From positions 434,001 through 498,000 of the forward strand of contig CBDFIW010000001.1 of assembly GCA_965248255.1 (NCBI GenBank): a stretch of 64,000 nt of DNA, in the 5' to 3' direction. The position numbers and the translations under genes were made by a program. Under the pieces are notes generated by a model that saw only the letters and a program-made list of their open reading frames with translations, was not told the DNA's origin and searched no databases. Positions 9,792 to 18,304 of the stretch are shown here, in pieces. Each line of letters opens with the position of its first letter. Within the stretch, counting starts at the first letter, position 1. Source of the stretch: JAKZVK01 sp965248255. GTDB lineage: Bacteria > Acidobacteriota > Terriglobia > Bryobacterales > UBA6623.

Positions 9792-9971
9792 GTTGTCGTC
9801 ACCGCACGAAGCGGCTTCTTGGCGAGCACCCCCAGCGGAAGGTCCGCCCACTGACCCGTGAACCTCGTTCTCGCACTTTTGCTCGTCCTCTCCGGAACCC
9901 AGGTTCGGGAGGCCGTCGAGTAAGAGGACGAGTGCGAGGGGGAGGGTGGGAAACGAAGACAGTACGGCGAG

Positions 9972-10316
9972 CTAGCCGAACCAGATGGGACTGGTCCAAC
10001 CCTGATGTCCGTCTTGCTGTCGGGCGCGGACGAGGTAGAAAGCGCCGGCGGAACTCTCGTCGTCGGTGGCCTCGGTGGTGAATTGACTTCCCGTCGGCGT
10101 CCAGGTCTGGAGAGGTCGTCCGTCGCGCAATAGTTCGACCCGATCGAGCGGGCCGGCCGCGTCGACCTCTACGCGAAACACCCGCCGCGCGTCGATTGGC
10201 AACTCAGCCCCCACCGGTTGGCCGTTGCTCTGGAAATTCATGAACATGCGCGTACCACTCGTCGCAAACGTGCGTCGGGCGACTAGAGCGTCCAAGAGCC
10301 GACGACGATTCACCAA
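9972..10316 (-). pseudogene. C-terminal fragment of a CehA/McbA-like metallohydrolase
   Basis: 114 residues resembling the tail of PHP-type CehA/McbA or DUF3604 proteins: LLDALVARRTFATSGTRM, where this family has ALRARRTYATTG, then NGQPVGAEL and a beta domain with VDAAGPLDRVELLRDGRPL. The N-terminal metal-binding PHP domain is missing; sequence upstream on the minus strand has no continuation. It is a truncated remnant ending in a normal stop. Family assignment is from motif memory only. Confidence 0.5.
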
Positions 10317-10526
10317 TCGTCAGGTATCAAGCCGCCAAGCGGCGTCGGACGCTAGCCTCGGGTGGAGCCGTCTTCGGCGGAACCCTAGGTATCAGGGCGA
10401 CGGAAGACCCCAAACCTCCATCCACAGATTTGACAGATTCACACCGACCCCTTTCAGACCCCCACCCCCAGGTCTTTCATCTGCGTAATCTGCGGATCAC
10501 GCTTGTCAACCAACGTCACTCACCCA

Positions 10527-10730
10527 TTACGATGCAGCCCCATCACGGGGTAACGGCAACGGATCCCGGCTGCGACTCGGTGACGGACTCTCCTGCCTCC
10601 CCTCGTGCAGCCAACGCGGCGGACGGCCCCGCCGCTTCTTGCCCCGCGCCAAATTCTCCAGCGAGACAATCGCCTGGCTCAGCAACGCGCGCTCCTGGTA
10701 GGGCGCCTTCAACATCCGATCGACGTCCAT
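10527..10730 (-). CDS. Small protein with helical N-terminus and AT-hook-like motif
   Basis: 67 residues: MDVDRMLKAPYQERALLSQA is predicted helical, KKRRGRPPRWL carries an AT-hook core, and the rest is low complexity. The organisation parallels the 83-residue protein at 3719-3970. Function unknown; DNA binding is an inference. The tail after residue 45 looks unlike coding sequence, so the true gene might be shorter or decayed. Confidence 0.45.
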   Translation of the reverse strand: MDVDRMLKAPYQERALLSQAIVSLENLARGKKRRGRPPRWLHEGRQESPSPSRSRDPLPLPRDGAAS

Positions 10731-10960
10731 GATGACCTTCCCTCGAAGACCACCACGGACGCAAGCCCGTTAGAATGGTACCGTCGCTCTCCACGGGCTT
10801 GCTCCGTGGTGGCGAAAGGCCTCGGCTGAAGTTTGCGCTTCCGTCGGGGCCGCTACCATTCTACCGCTTTCCCGCCCCTCCTGCGCACATTTTTCCTAAA
10901 TCGCACTGAATGTTCTGACAACTGCCCGGTCCCGAGTTGGCGCGGGTCCCCAGACCTGCC

Positions 10961-10982
10961 GTGTCGGTACTTTTACCGACAC
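10961..10982. repeat. Perfect 9-bp hairpin
   Basis: GTGTCGGTA and TACCGACAC are perfect inverted copies separated by 4 nt (CTTT). There is no T-tract after it, so it is not an obvious intrinsic terminator. Role unknown. Confidence 0.5.
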
Positions 10983-11117
10983 AGGGGGTTCAGCCCTGGG
11001 TGGCAAGCCGACTCCAGGCATCGACAAGAGTGACGATGTGGCAGACACGGGCGTGTGCGTCACACCCCAGACCTACCGTGTGGGCACTCTGACCAGCACA
11101 ATCAGCCCACAGTCTCG

Positions 11118-11138
11118 AAAAGTGCTCCGTCCCCTTTG
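11118..11138 (+). repeat. Short dispersed repeat, CTCCGTCCCCTTT type, copy 1
   Basis: AAAAGTGCTCCGTCCCCTTT. The same core occurs at 13386-13408 and inverted at 15898-15916, always intergenic. The core is partly self-complementary (AAAGGG with CCCTTT). Confidence 0.55.
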
Positions 11139-11255
11139 GGCGCCCTTTGGGCGCCGTGATGAATGGTCGTGGCCGACCGAATTCGGGCTCTTGTCCCCGA
11201 ATGGAACCCGATCGGGCAGCATTCGACGACCGGAGCGGCGGCGAAAGGAGTGCGG

Positions 11256-11328
11256 AACGTGGCAGCCGTGGGCAAACCGTTGCATGGCAGCCGGGGATCG
11301 GCTACCCTATCTGTGCCAGGATGGCCAA
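11256..11328 (+). repeat. 70-bp dispersed intergenic repeat, copy 1
   Basis: About 70 bases starting AACGTGGCAGCC and containing CCGTTGCATGGCAG and TCGGCTACCCTAT then CAGGATGGCCAA. It aligns with 17774-17846 at roughly 80 percent by eye. Both copies are intergenic, upstream of small exported-type genes. Confidence 0.6.
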
Positions 11329-11406
11329 AATGGAAATCCCTGTTTGGACGGTCCAGGCTATCCAAGAAACGTGAATAGCATACTTTTCCGAGAGGGAGTC
11401 GATATC

Positions 11407-11649
11407 ATGACTTTAGTAAACGAAACGTCCAACGACGCTACTTTTGACATGACTACAGCTAACGGACGGCATATTTCCGTCATTCTCAACCCTGGGGGAT
11501 CGATTGGGCTCGATCTTTCGAGGTACACCGCACCTTACGAGCTTGCCGTGGGGTCCGGCGGCTACAGCGCCATGGCGGCTAGCGTCTCTGACGAGGCTTC
11601 GGTCACCGTGTCCGATACGGGAGATAACATCGGTTTAGCGGTCACTTAA
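11407..11649 (+). CDS. Small hypothetical protein
   Basis: 80 residues, MTLVNETSNDATFDMTTANG to a C-terminus rich in Ser/Thr/Gly. A purine-rich site (GAGAGGGAG) lies before the ATG. No signal peptide, no Cys; composition suggests a small beta protein. I recognise no family. The frame is open further upstream, but the ribosome-binding site supports the ATG at 11407. Confidence 0.5.
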   Translation: MTLVNETSNDATFDMTTANGRHISVILNPGGSIGLDLSRYTAPYELAVGSGGYSAMAASVSDEASVTVSDTGDNIGLAVT

Positions 11650-11862
11650 GCCACAACAAGGATCGTCCCAGCCTCACCGTGCTGCGCTCCTGAGGTTGCA
11701 TGGGAGGGATTTCGCCACGACTCGATCAACCCATAAGTGGGGCCTGGGACCCCAAAAAGGGGACAGGAAGGTGCGATAAAAATGCCGGGAGTCTGGAATG
11801 GACCCGAAAAGCGAGACCAGTAGAGAAGGGACAATGAACCAGGGAACGGTAAGGAGGTTCGA

Positions 11863-12249
11863 TTGTCTCGAAGACGATTCACGAAGGAGTTCAAGCTGGC
11901 GGCCGTCCGGCGGCTCGAAGCCGGCGAGTCCGGCTCGGCTCTCGCGCGCGAGCTGGAGGTGAAGCGCGAAAAGCTCTACGACTGGCTGGCACAAGTCGAG
12001 CGCTACGGCGTCGAGGAAGCCTTTCCCGGCGCGGGGCGGCGTCCCGGCGGCAGCGCCCGTGTCGAGCCCGGCCACGAAGCCCAGGCCCGCCTCGCGGAGC
12101 TGGAACGCAAAGTCGGCCGCCAGGCCATGGAGATTGATTTTTTGTCCGCAGCCTTGCGGCGTGTCGAGGATCTGCGCCGGCCGCGCATCGTCAGTGGAAC
12201 CGGCGCGTCGCTGAGGAAGTACGGGCCGCAAGGCGGCAAGGCAACATGA
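11863..12249 (+). CDS. IS3-family OrfA
   Basis: 128 residues. N-terminal HTH of the IS3 OrfA type (SRRRFTKEFKLAAVRRLEAG, then SALARELEV and YDWLAQVERYG) and a C-terminal leucine-zipper-like stretch (AQARLAELERKVGRQAMEID). It starts at TTG 11863, supported by an AAGGAGG site five bases upstream. It binds the IS ends and provides the N-terminus of the transposase, either as partner or via frameshift fusion with OrfB. Confidence 0.85.
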   Translation: MSRRRFTKEFKLAAVRRLEAGESGSALARELEVKREKLYDWLAQVERYGVEEAFPGAGRRPGGSARVEPGHEAQARLAELERKVGRQAMEIDFLSAALRRVEDLRRPRIVSGTGASLRKYGPQGGKAT

Positions 12250-13076
12250 GCACGCTGAGCACGCGCGATTTGTGCCGCTTGAGCGGACTGGCGCGAGCCA
12301 GCCTCTACCGCCAGGCCAAACCCGACAGCGAGCAGGTCGGGGAACTGCGGCAGGCCATTGTCCACGCCGCCTTGGACCATCCGGCCTACGGCACCCGGCG
12401 GACGACCCAACAGCTGCGCCGTCAAAAGCTGCTGGTCAATCGCAAGCGCGTGCAACGGGTGATGCGCGAAGAGAAGCTCTTGCGGCGACGTCGCCGCACC
12501 GTTCCGCGAACGACCGATTCGAAGCACTCGCTGCGGCGTTATGAAAACCTGACGCGCGATTTCCAACCCACGGGTCCCAACAAACTGTGGGGCTCCGATC
12601 TCAGCTACGTACGATTGGGAAACCACTTCGTCTATGTGGCGGTGGTGTTGGACGTGTATTCGCGGCGCGTGGTGGGCTGGGCCGTGGGTCCGAACCTGAA
12701 AACCGAATTGCCGCTGGCGGCGCTGCAACAAGCGTTGAGCAGCCGGCGTCCGGCGCCGGGCTGGATTCATCATTCCGATCAAGGTTCGCAGTACGCCGCG
12801 GAAGCTTATGTAGCCACCCTGCGGCAAGCGGGCGCGAGGATATCGATGAGCCGCAAGGGCTGCCCGCAGGACAACGCGTACGTGGAAAGCTTTTTCAAGA
12901 CTTTGAAAAGCGAGGAAGTCGACTGCAGCGAGTATGAAAGTTTGGCCCAGGCGCAGGCCGAGATCGGCGCTTATATTGAGCGGGAATACAATCGTACGCG
13001 ATTGCATTCGGCGCTGGGCTATCGGCCGCCGCAAGAGTATGAGCGGCTGTGGGAAGAGGCGGCTAACGCCGCCTGA
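12246..13076 (+). CDS. IS3-family OrfB transposase (DDE)
   Basis: 276 residues. HTH_21-type region (YGTRRTTQQLRRQKLLVNRK) followed by an rve integrase core: first Asp in LWGSDLSYVRLG, second Asp in WIHHSDQGSQYAA, Glu in CPQDNAYVESFFKTLKSE, and the closing YNRTRLHSALGYRPP motif. Complete and in frame. Starts within the OrfA stop (ATGA). Confidence 0.92.
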   Translation: MSTLSTRDLCRLSGLARASLYRQAKPDSEQVGELRQAIVHAALDHPAYGTRRTTQQLRRQKLLVNRKRVQRVMREEKLLRRRRRTVPRTTDSKHSLRRYENLTRDFQPTGPNKLWGSDLSYVRLGNHFVYVAVVLDVYSRRVVGWAVGPNLKTELPLAALQQALSSRRPAPGWIHHSDQGSQYAAEAYVATLRQAGARISMSRKGCPQDNAYVESFFKTLKSEEVDCSEYESLAQAQAEIGAYIEREYNRTRLHSALGYRPPQEYERLWEEAANAA

Positions 13077-13545
13077 GTTTTCTTAAGGCATGAGCAGATC
13101 TATCGATCCGATGGCGCAGCACAAGGCGGGATGCGGCCTCAGTAGGCGAGCACCCCGCCCTCATCGTTGCGATGAGTCTGCGGCCGGGTATTCCTTGGTG
13201 GGTTGCTCTCCAGCAGAGCCCGCCTCCGCCTCCCCGGATGAGTTGATCATGCCCCCATTGGGCTGGATTGGCTATCCTTTTTCAGTCAACCGCGACCCGT
13301 CCCTACTTTCTTGGCCTCGCCACAGGGGTCCACTCCACCCGCCGGGAACAAGCGACCCCACTGGGGGTCACCTTGCCAAGGTGCGAAAAAAGGGCTCCGT
13401 CCCCTTTAGGGCCGCTCCTGCGCTACAATTGGGGTAACATAAAGGACGTTATGTAGTTTATTTTCTCGCGCTGGCGCCGCAGGGGATCTCGTCGAGTTCG
13501 AGGCCTTCGGATCTCCGAGCAATGCCCGAAGAGTCCGTCGACTCA
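13077..13545. other. Gene-free region downstream of IS3
   Basis: No gene supported. Contains a copy of the short CTCCGTCCCCTTT repeat (13386-13408). Confidence 0.6.
13386..13408 (+). repeat. Short dispersed repeat, CTCCGTCCCCTTT type, copy 2
   Basis: AAAAAAGGGCTCCGTCCCC followed by TTTA. Same core as 11118-11138 and, inverted, 15898-15916. Confidence 0.55.
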
Positions 13546-14968
13546 TTAGAACAGCTCGTCAAATGCGTCTCTCAGAACCGTGCAGGCGCCGATTTCGGGC
13601 TCTGTGCGTATGTCCGAGTTCAGGACCAACGCAGCGTCCACACCAAACAGCGCAAATTCGACAACGCAAGTTCTGATTCTGCCGCTCGATGGACCATTTG
13701 CAGGGCACACGAGATCGGTTCCGTTATCCTGGCAGTCCTCTGCAGAGGCGTTGGGATCATTGGCTGGGTGATTGGGGTGCAAAGGCCAGAGCGCCTGACT
13801 TACGCTTGAGCGGCTCTGCGTCCACTTGCCGCTGTGCCAGTAGTGATCCGAATTCGAGTCCCGGGAGAAGCCCATTTTTCGAGTTCGCATCAACTCCTTG
13901 CTCTCGTCGCTCAGAAGCCCGCCGCAGCTAAGTTCGCCCATGACTCGCACAAGACAATGGCGCTCAGTGACCAGTTGTACGGGCCGCATTCGAGGAGGTC
14001 GGACTCGTCATTGTCGTAGGCGTCGATGCCCGCAGTCAGGATCTCAAACGGCACAAAGCCCTTGATATCGTACATCAGCGACCGATTGATCAAACTCTCG
14101 GTTGCGGTGCAGGTGCCGGTAACGCCGGCTGGGGCCAGGACGTGATTTTGAACGTACTTCTGATAGCCCGAGGCGCTAGCCTCAGGCATCTTCAGCGGAT
14201 CGTCCGTGTCGTCGTCGGCACTCAAGTCACCGGTGTCGAGTGCCATGCGCCAGATCAGCTCCCGCGCTAGCGCGTAGTTCGCGTTTTTGTAGCAGTAGAA
14301 GCCGTAGTGGCCTGCGTCGGGCTCCGCTGGACCTCCCAACTCGATCGTCTCGCCATCGTCGCTCTTCTTCGGGCACTCCGAAGCTGCCACCTTCGCTGTG
14401 ATGCCATTCTTAACGATCAGCTGCAGCCCTTCCCACGTGTTTGGACTCAGTAGTTCGTCGCCCAATTCGATGGATAGCTCCGCGATCACTTGGTCGAATC
14501 CGGTCTGGTGAGACAAGAGGTCATCGAAGCTAATTCCGTCTGAGTCAAAGCCCTCACCCTTCGTCCAACTCGCTGGCAGAAAGTCGCTGATGGGATCATC
14601 GGGGCCCTTCCCGAGCTTTTCCATGAGCTGCAGTACAGCGATGGCTGTGATTGGTTTGGCAACGCTTGCAACCTGGATGTCGGTAAGGGAAGTAAACGGA
14701 ATACCATTGTCGAGCACCGGCATTTGGGCGAAACCGCCCTGCCCAGAGCCTGTTGCTACACCCCCTTCGCTGATGGCAAATCCGTACCCGATTACGGCGC
14801 CCTCCAAACGGCGGTCGATGAAGTCCCGAATTCCTGACCATCGATTGTCCCCGGGCCTAAGCACTCTGTGGGCGTGAAGGTACTGGGGGGCCGTCCGCAA
14901 CCGTATTGACTAGACGCGAGAATCCCCAGCGCCCCAGTGAGAAACCATTTCAGTCTTTTCTTAATGAT
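13546..14968 (-). pseudogene. Exported beta-lactamase-family serine hydrolase, two frameshifts
   Basis: The three pieces join into about 470 residues. Piece one is a signal sequence (IIKKRLKWFLTGALGILASS, then YGCG). Piece two, entered through a one-base slip at a C6 run near 14885, is the catalytic domain: IQVASVAKPITAIAVLQLM holds the S-x-x-K nucleophile, YKNANYALARELIWRM the Y-x-N motif. Piece three, entered after a second slip near 13920-13990, carries the C-terminal CVVEFALFGVDAALVLNSDI stretch. A strong AAGGAGG site (14976-14982) sits 7 bases before an ATC codon at 14968-14966; there is no ATG at that spacing. Family members are periplasmic or lipoprotein peptidases/esterases; the substrate is unknown. 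Confidence 0.7.
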
Positions 14969-15409
14969 GTCTTCTCCTCCTTGTTTTCCTAGCATTGCTT
15001 TTCTGCTCATGCTCAGTAAGTGAATTGAGGACCGCGAGCGTTACAGGTCTCTGAAAAACAAGTTCCGGGTATCCCTTGTTCTGGTCCAAAGGCGCAACGG
15101 AGGGATCCCGCCCGATTAGGCGTCGATTGCAGATCCTTTTTTGTCCGTTGTGTGGTGCCTGCCAGCCCTTGCGCCATTTTGGCCAGGATTTCCATTTTGG
15201 CCCTGGTACGGTCACAGTATACACTCGCGCTGCCCCGAATACCACGTCTTTTCGCGCTGAACCCTGCACATCACCTGCGCCGGTAGGCGCCAGAGCTCGT
15301 CCATCCGCTCACAGACGTTGATGGAGCGGGCGGAACGGCGCTGCGGCCGACAGTGCTCGCTGCGAAACCTTTTTGGAGCCGAAAACTGTTGCTCCTCGCC
15401 CGGGCATCG
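14969..15409. other. Gene-free region
   Basis: Apart from the ribosome-binding site of the serine hydrolase I see no gene here. All frames are short and compositionally unconvincing. Confidence 0.5.
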
Positions 15410-15628
15410 CTACCCGCTCGACAGCGGCAGCGCCCAGATCCTGTGCAGCATGTCACCGCACAGCCGCCGGTTCAAATGCCCCTCCGCCGGCAGCAACCCG
15501 TAGTAGCGGGCATGCTTGACCAGCCGCCCAGCGGTCTTCAGCAGCTGCTGCTCGAAGCTCGTCAACGACCCGCTCTTGATCCGTTGGGGCAGCCCGAGTG
15601 GACTGTCGCAAAGAAAACTCAATGGTAA
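15410..15628 (-). pseudogene. Transposase C-terminal remnant, possibly IS1380-like
   Basis: About 70 residues ending in a stop: LTSFEQQLLKTAGRLVKHAR then YYGLLPAEGHLNRRL and a hydrophobic tail. The pattern (LVKHARYY..LLAEGHL) resembles the end of IS1380/DDE group 1 transposases. Nothing of the catalytic domain remains. Assignment is tentative. Confidence 0.45.
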
Positions 15629-15897
15629 ACGAGTAGCCGGGCGGGCACAGGGGCCCGCCCCTACAGTCTCGCTGGATACTCCTACGCCTAAGGAATCTCC
15701 GCGACATTCCACTAGTCGCCGCCATGGGTTCCCCGGGTTCTAGCCTGCATTTCTCAGTGCGCCGTACTGGCGCGGACACCCTGTGGGGGGAAGGACCCCA
15801 CCGATCGAGATGTCGGTCGAGATCGAAGCTGGCGAGCAACGCGGTCCGGCGACGGGTCGCGTTGAAGCCCCGCAACAAAGGGGGCTAAAGGGGGTTA

Positions 15898-15916
15898 AAG
15901 GGGACGGAGCCCTTTT
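15898..15916 (-). repeat. Short dispersed repeat, CTCCGTCCCCTTT type, copy 3
   Basis: AAAGGGGACGGAGCCCTTT, the inverted form of the copies at 11118 and 13386. A partial second unit (GAGCCCTTTTCAAG) follows directly. Confidence 0.5.
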
Positions 15917-16050
15917 CAAGCCGAGCCCTTTTCAAGCCCGCTCTTCATCTCTGTCGCGGGGGCGTCAACCCAGAAGGCTGCGGATTGCAGAACCCAGGCT
16001 CGCGCGACGGGCGGAGTTCAGAACACGGACCACTCCAACGCCCCTGTCAG

Positions 16051-16132
16051 GCCTTCAAGAGGCGTGGGATATCGTACCTAGGGTTTCGGCTTCGCCTGCA
16101 CCCTAGGCTGTGTCCGGTCGCCGCTTCGCGGC
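16051..16132 (+). repeat. CCTAGG hairpin repeat, copy 1
   Basis: An 80-bp unit built around CCTAGGGT and ACCCTAGG arms (16077-16107), followed by GTCCGGTCGCCGCTTCGCGG. The second copy is at 17548-17629. The two copies bracket the sialidase gene. Confidence 0.7.
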
Positions 16133-16217
16133 TCTCGATTGTCGCCCTTGAGCTGGCCCCATGGGTACCATGGAGAAGTTGTTCAGGCCGCAAGCTAGAT
16201 ACCAACTAGGACAGCGC

Positions 16218-17602
16218 ATGATGACGAGCAAGCAGAGAATCCGTGCGTCGATTTGGATTGTCGCGAGCGCTCTTGGTTTGTGGTCGCTGAGCGCCCTGGG
16301 ACAAGACAGCGAGTCCTTTCGTGAAATCAGCCTGCAGTCGCAGATTGAGGAGTGGCCCGTGGTCACGACCGGCAAGAGGTGGCCGATGTTAGAGGAGATT
16401 CGCGGAGGGCTCGACCGGTTCCTGCGCAATTTTCCCCAAGTCAAATCTGACCCGAAAAGATGGCCTCTCGGAGATACGAAATATCCTGCCCCGTTTTCTC
16501 GAGGCGGTGGGCTCTTTCCGGTTCTGCAGTTGTTGGACAACGGGGAGTTGGCTTGCGTCTTCCGGACCGGGGCCCCTCACAGAGGGAGCGGCAGCGAGCT
16601 GAGTATCAGTTTCTCCAAGGACCAGGGTCGGACTTGGTCGGATTACCAGGTCATCGGCCGGGGTGACACACGGCTTAGTTTGGACCGCCGTAATCCTTCC
16701 TTTGGCCAAGCGGTCAACGGAGACCTGGTGCTGGTCTACGGGATCCTGGCTGACTACGACGGCTGGGGCAAGAGTGTGGGCCGCAATGGACTGCTCTGGA
16801 TGGAGACCGTGCGTTCGACGGACCGTGGCCGCACGTGGTCGGAGCCCAAGCGCCAGAACTTTCACCTTCCCGTTGGAGTGGCGCTCCATCCATTCGGGCA
16901 GATGCGGCGGCTGGGAGATGGCACGTTGGTGTTCAACGCAAGGGGATACGACGTCCGTGCGCTGGCAAAAGGAGCCTCACCCAACCGGCAGACGTACTTG
17001 TATTGGTCGCGTGACCACGGGCGTACCTGGGACGAGCCCACGTTGATCAGCGCGGAGAGATCCGAGGCCGCGTTCCTACCCCTCAACGAACGCGACTGGG
17101 TCGCGTACGTGAGAAACGTAAAGGGAGGGCCGAGTGCAATTGGCCACTCCCATGACGGTGGCAAGACGTGGCCCGAGTGGAGCAAGACCTTGGGGGGGGC
17201 GACGCCCAGACCCAAGCCGCTCGACTGCCGGCTTCGCTAGTGCGTCTTCCCAACGGATACGTGTTGGCGACGTATGGGTACCGGCAGTATCCATTTGGAG
17301 TTCGCGCGATCGTGAGCCGTGACGGCGGAAAGAGTTTTGATTTTACCCGGGAATACATCATCGCGGATACGCATCACACTCACGATTGCGGGTATCCGAG
17401 TACGGTGGCGTTTCCCGATGGCATGGTTGTGACGGTTGCCTATACGTTGGCGGATATAGAGCACCCTGAGTGGGGCACCGCCGCTATTGCTTATCGGTAC
17501 GATCAGAGCCTGTTCGCGGAATCGGTCGGATGGATAACGGTTCCCGGGCTCCAAAAGGCGTGGGGCAACGGACCTAGGGTTTCGGCTTCGCCTGCACCCT
17601 AG
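16218..17602 (+). pseudogene. Exported sialidase-like BNR protein, frameshifted and 3-prime truncated
   Basis: Starts at ATG 16218 with a signal peptide (ASIWIVASALGLWSLSALG). At least four clear Asp-box (SxDxGxTW) motifs are in the first frame: SKDQGRTWSD, STDRGRTWSE, SRDHGRTWDE, SHDGGKTWPE. A fifth (SRDGGKSFDF) is in the next frame, reached by a one-base slip at the G8 run 17192-17199. The 3-prime end runs straight into a CCTAGG hairpin repeat, which supplies the last 18 codons (ending RVSASPAP), so the natural C-terminus may be lost. It belongs to the sialidase/neuraminidase propeller superfamily; hydrolysis of sialic acid is not proven. Confidence 0.75.
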
Positions 17603-17629
17603 GCTAACGTCCGGTCGCCGCTTCGCGGC
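17548..17629 (+). repeat. CCTAGG hairpin repeat, copy 2
   Basis: Same unit as 16051-16132: GGCGTGGG upstream, CCTAGGGT/ACCCTAGG arms at 17573-17603, then GTCCGGTCGCCGCTTCGCGG. It overlaps the end of the sialidase reading frame. Confidence 0.7.
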
Positions 17630-17773
17630 CAAGCGAGGAACTCGAAAAACGCCACCATCGTGCCGGATCGTGCCATTTCGTTCGACTCGGCTCGTCGCAA
17701 GGCCTGTCAGCCACGGCCGTCTACGCCCCGCTCACGCCAACGTCCGGCCCCATCCTACTCCCGTCAGCTACCC

Positions 17774-17846
17774 AGCGTGGCGGCAGTGCGAAATCCGTTG
17801 CATGACAGACGGTGGTCGGCTACCCTATGCGTATCAGGACGGCCAA
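17774..17846 (+). repeat. 70-bp dispersed intergenic repeat, copy 2
   Basis: Matches 11256-11328: AGCGTGGCGGCAGTGCG, CCGTTGCATGACAG, TCGGCTACCCTAT, then CAGGACGGCCAA. It sits 65 bases upstream of a signal-peptide protein. Confidence 0.6.
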
Positions 17847-17911
17847 GGCGTGCTGCTTGAGGCAGCCGCGAGGGCCGAAGCGAACGTCTACACCCTCTTG
17901 GAGATGAAGAT

Positions 17912-18304
17912 ATGAGATTCCTGCTCCCCTCCCTACTCTTTTCATTGATCGTCGCGGCGGCAACGGGGCTGGCCGACGACAACGACCGTTGGGTCAAGCT
18001 GGGCGAACGTCATGTCAGTGACCGCACAGACCGGGACACATTGAGGATCGGCGTTAAGAGGGGCAAGTTCGAAGCGGTACGGCTCGGCGCTAAGGGCCGA
18101 GCCATTCAGTTCCACGACGTGAAGATCCATTTCGCGAATGGCGACGTACAAGACGTCGAGCTGCGGAACGTAGTTCAAGCCGGAAAGTGGACTCGTGCGA
18201 TCGATCTCCGTGGTGGCAAACGCGGAATCGAGAAGATCGTCATGACTTACGACGCCCAGACCGCCCGCCGGCGCAAAGGCGCTAGTGTAGTGCACCATAA
18301 ATAA
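17912..18304 (+). CDS. Small exported DUF2541-like protein, C-terminus altered by IS
   Basis: 130 residues as read. A signal peptide (MRFLLPSLLFSLIVAAATG) precedes WVKLGERHVSDRTDRDTLRI and a beta-rich domain (VKIHFANGDVQDVELRNVV, then RAIDLRGGKRGIEKIVMTYD), the pattern of DUF2541-type periplasmic proteins. Function is unknown. The type B IS630 element enters at 18283, and the last seven residues (SVVHHK and the stop) are IS-encoded. The original tail is uncertain because joining the flanks opens into a frame overlapping the neighbouring minus-strand gene. The ribosome-binding site is TTGGAGATG. Confidence 0.6.
   Translation: MRFLLPSLLFSLIVAAATGLADDNDRWVKLGERHVSDRTDRDTLRIGVKRGKFEAVRLGAKGRAIQFHDVKIHFANGDVQDVELRNVVQAGKWTRAIDLRGGKRGIEKIVMTYDAQTARRRKGASVVHHK

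Larger units (their letters stand above)
10731..11406. other. Gene-free region with hairpin and dispersed repeats
   Basis: No convincing gene. It holds a perfect hairpin (10961-10982), a copy of the short GGGCTCCGTCCCCTTT-type repeat near 11118-11138, and a copy of the 70-bp repeat (11256-11328). It looks like a landing area of intergenic repeats. Confidence 0.6.
11863..13076 (+). mobile_element. IS3-family element (coding extent)
   Basis: OrfA and OrfB overlap by 4 bases (ATGA), the standard IS3 layout. I could not match terminal inverted repeats between the flanks, so only the coding extent is given. It is a single copy in this window and appears intact. Confidence 0.85.
15629..16217. other. 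Gene-free region with repeats upstream of the sialidase
   Basis: No gene supported. It contains an inverted copy of the short GGGGACGGAGCCCTTTT repeat (15898-15916) and one copy of the CCTAGG hairpin repeat (16051-16132). Confidence 0.6.
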
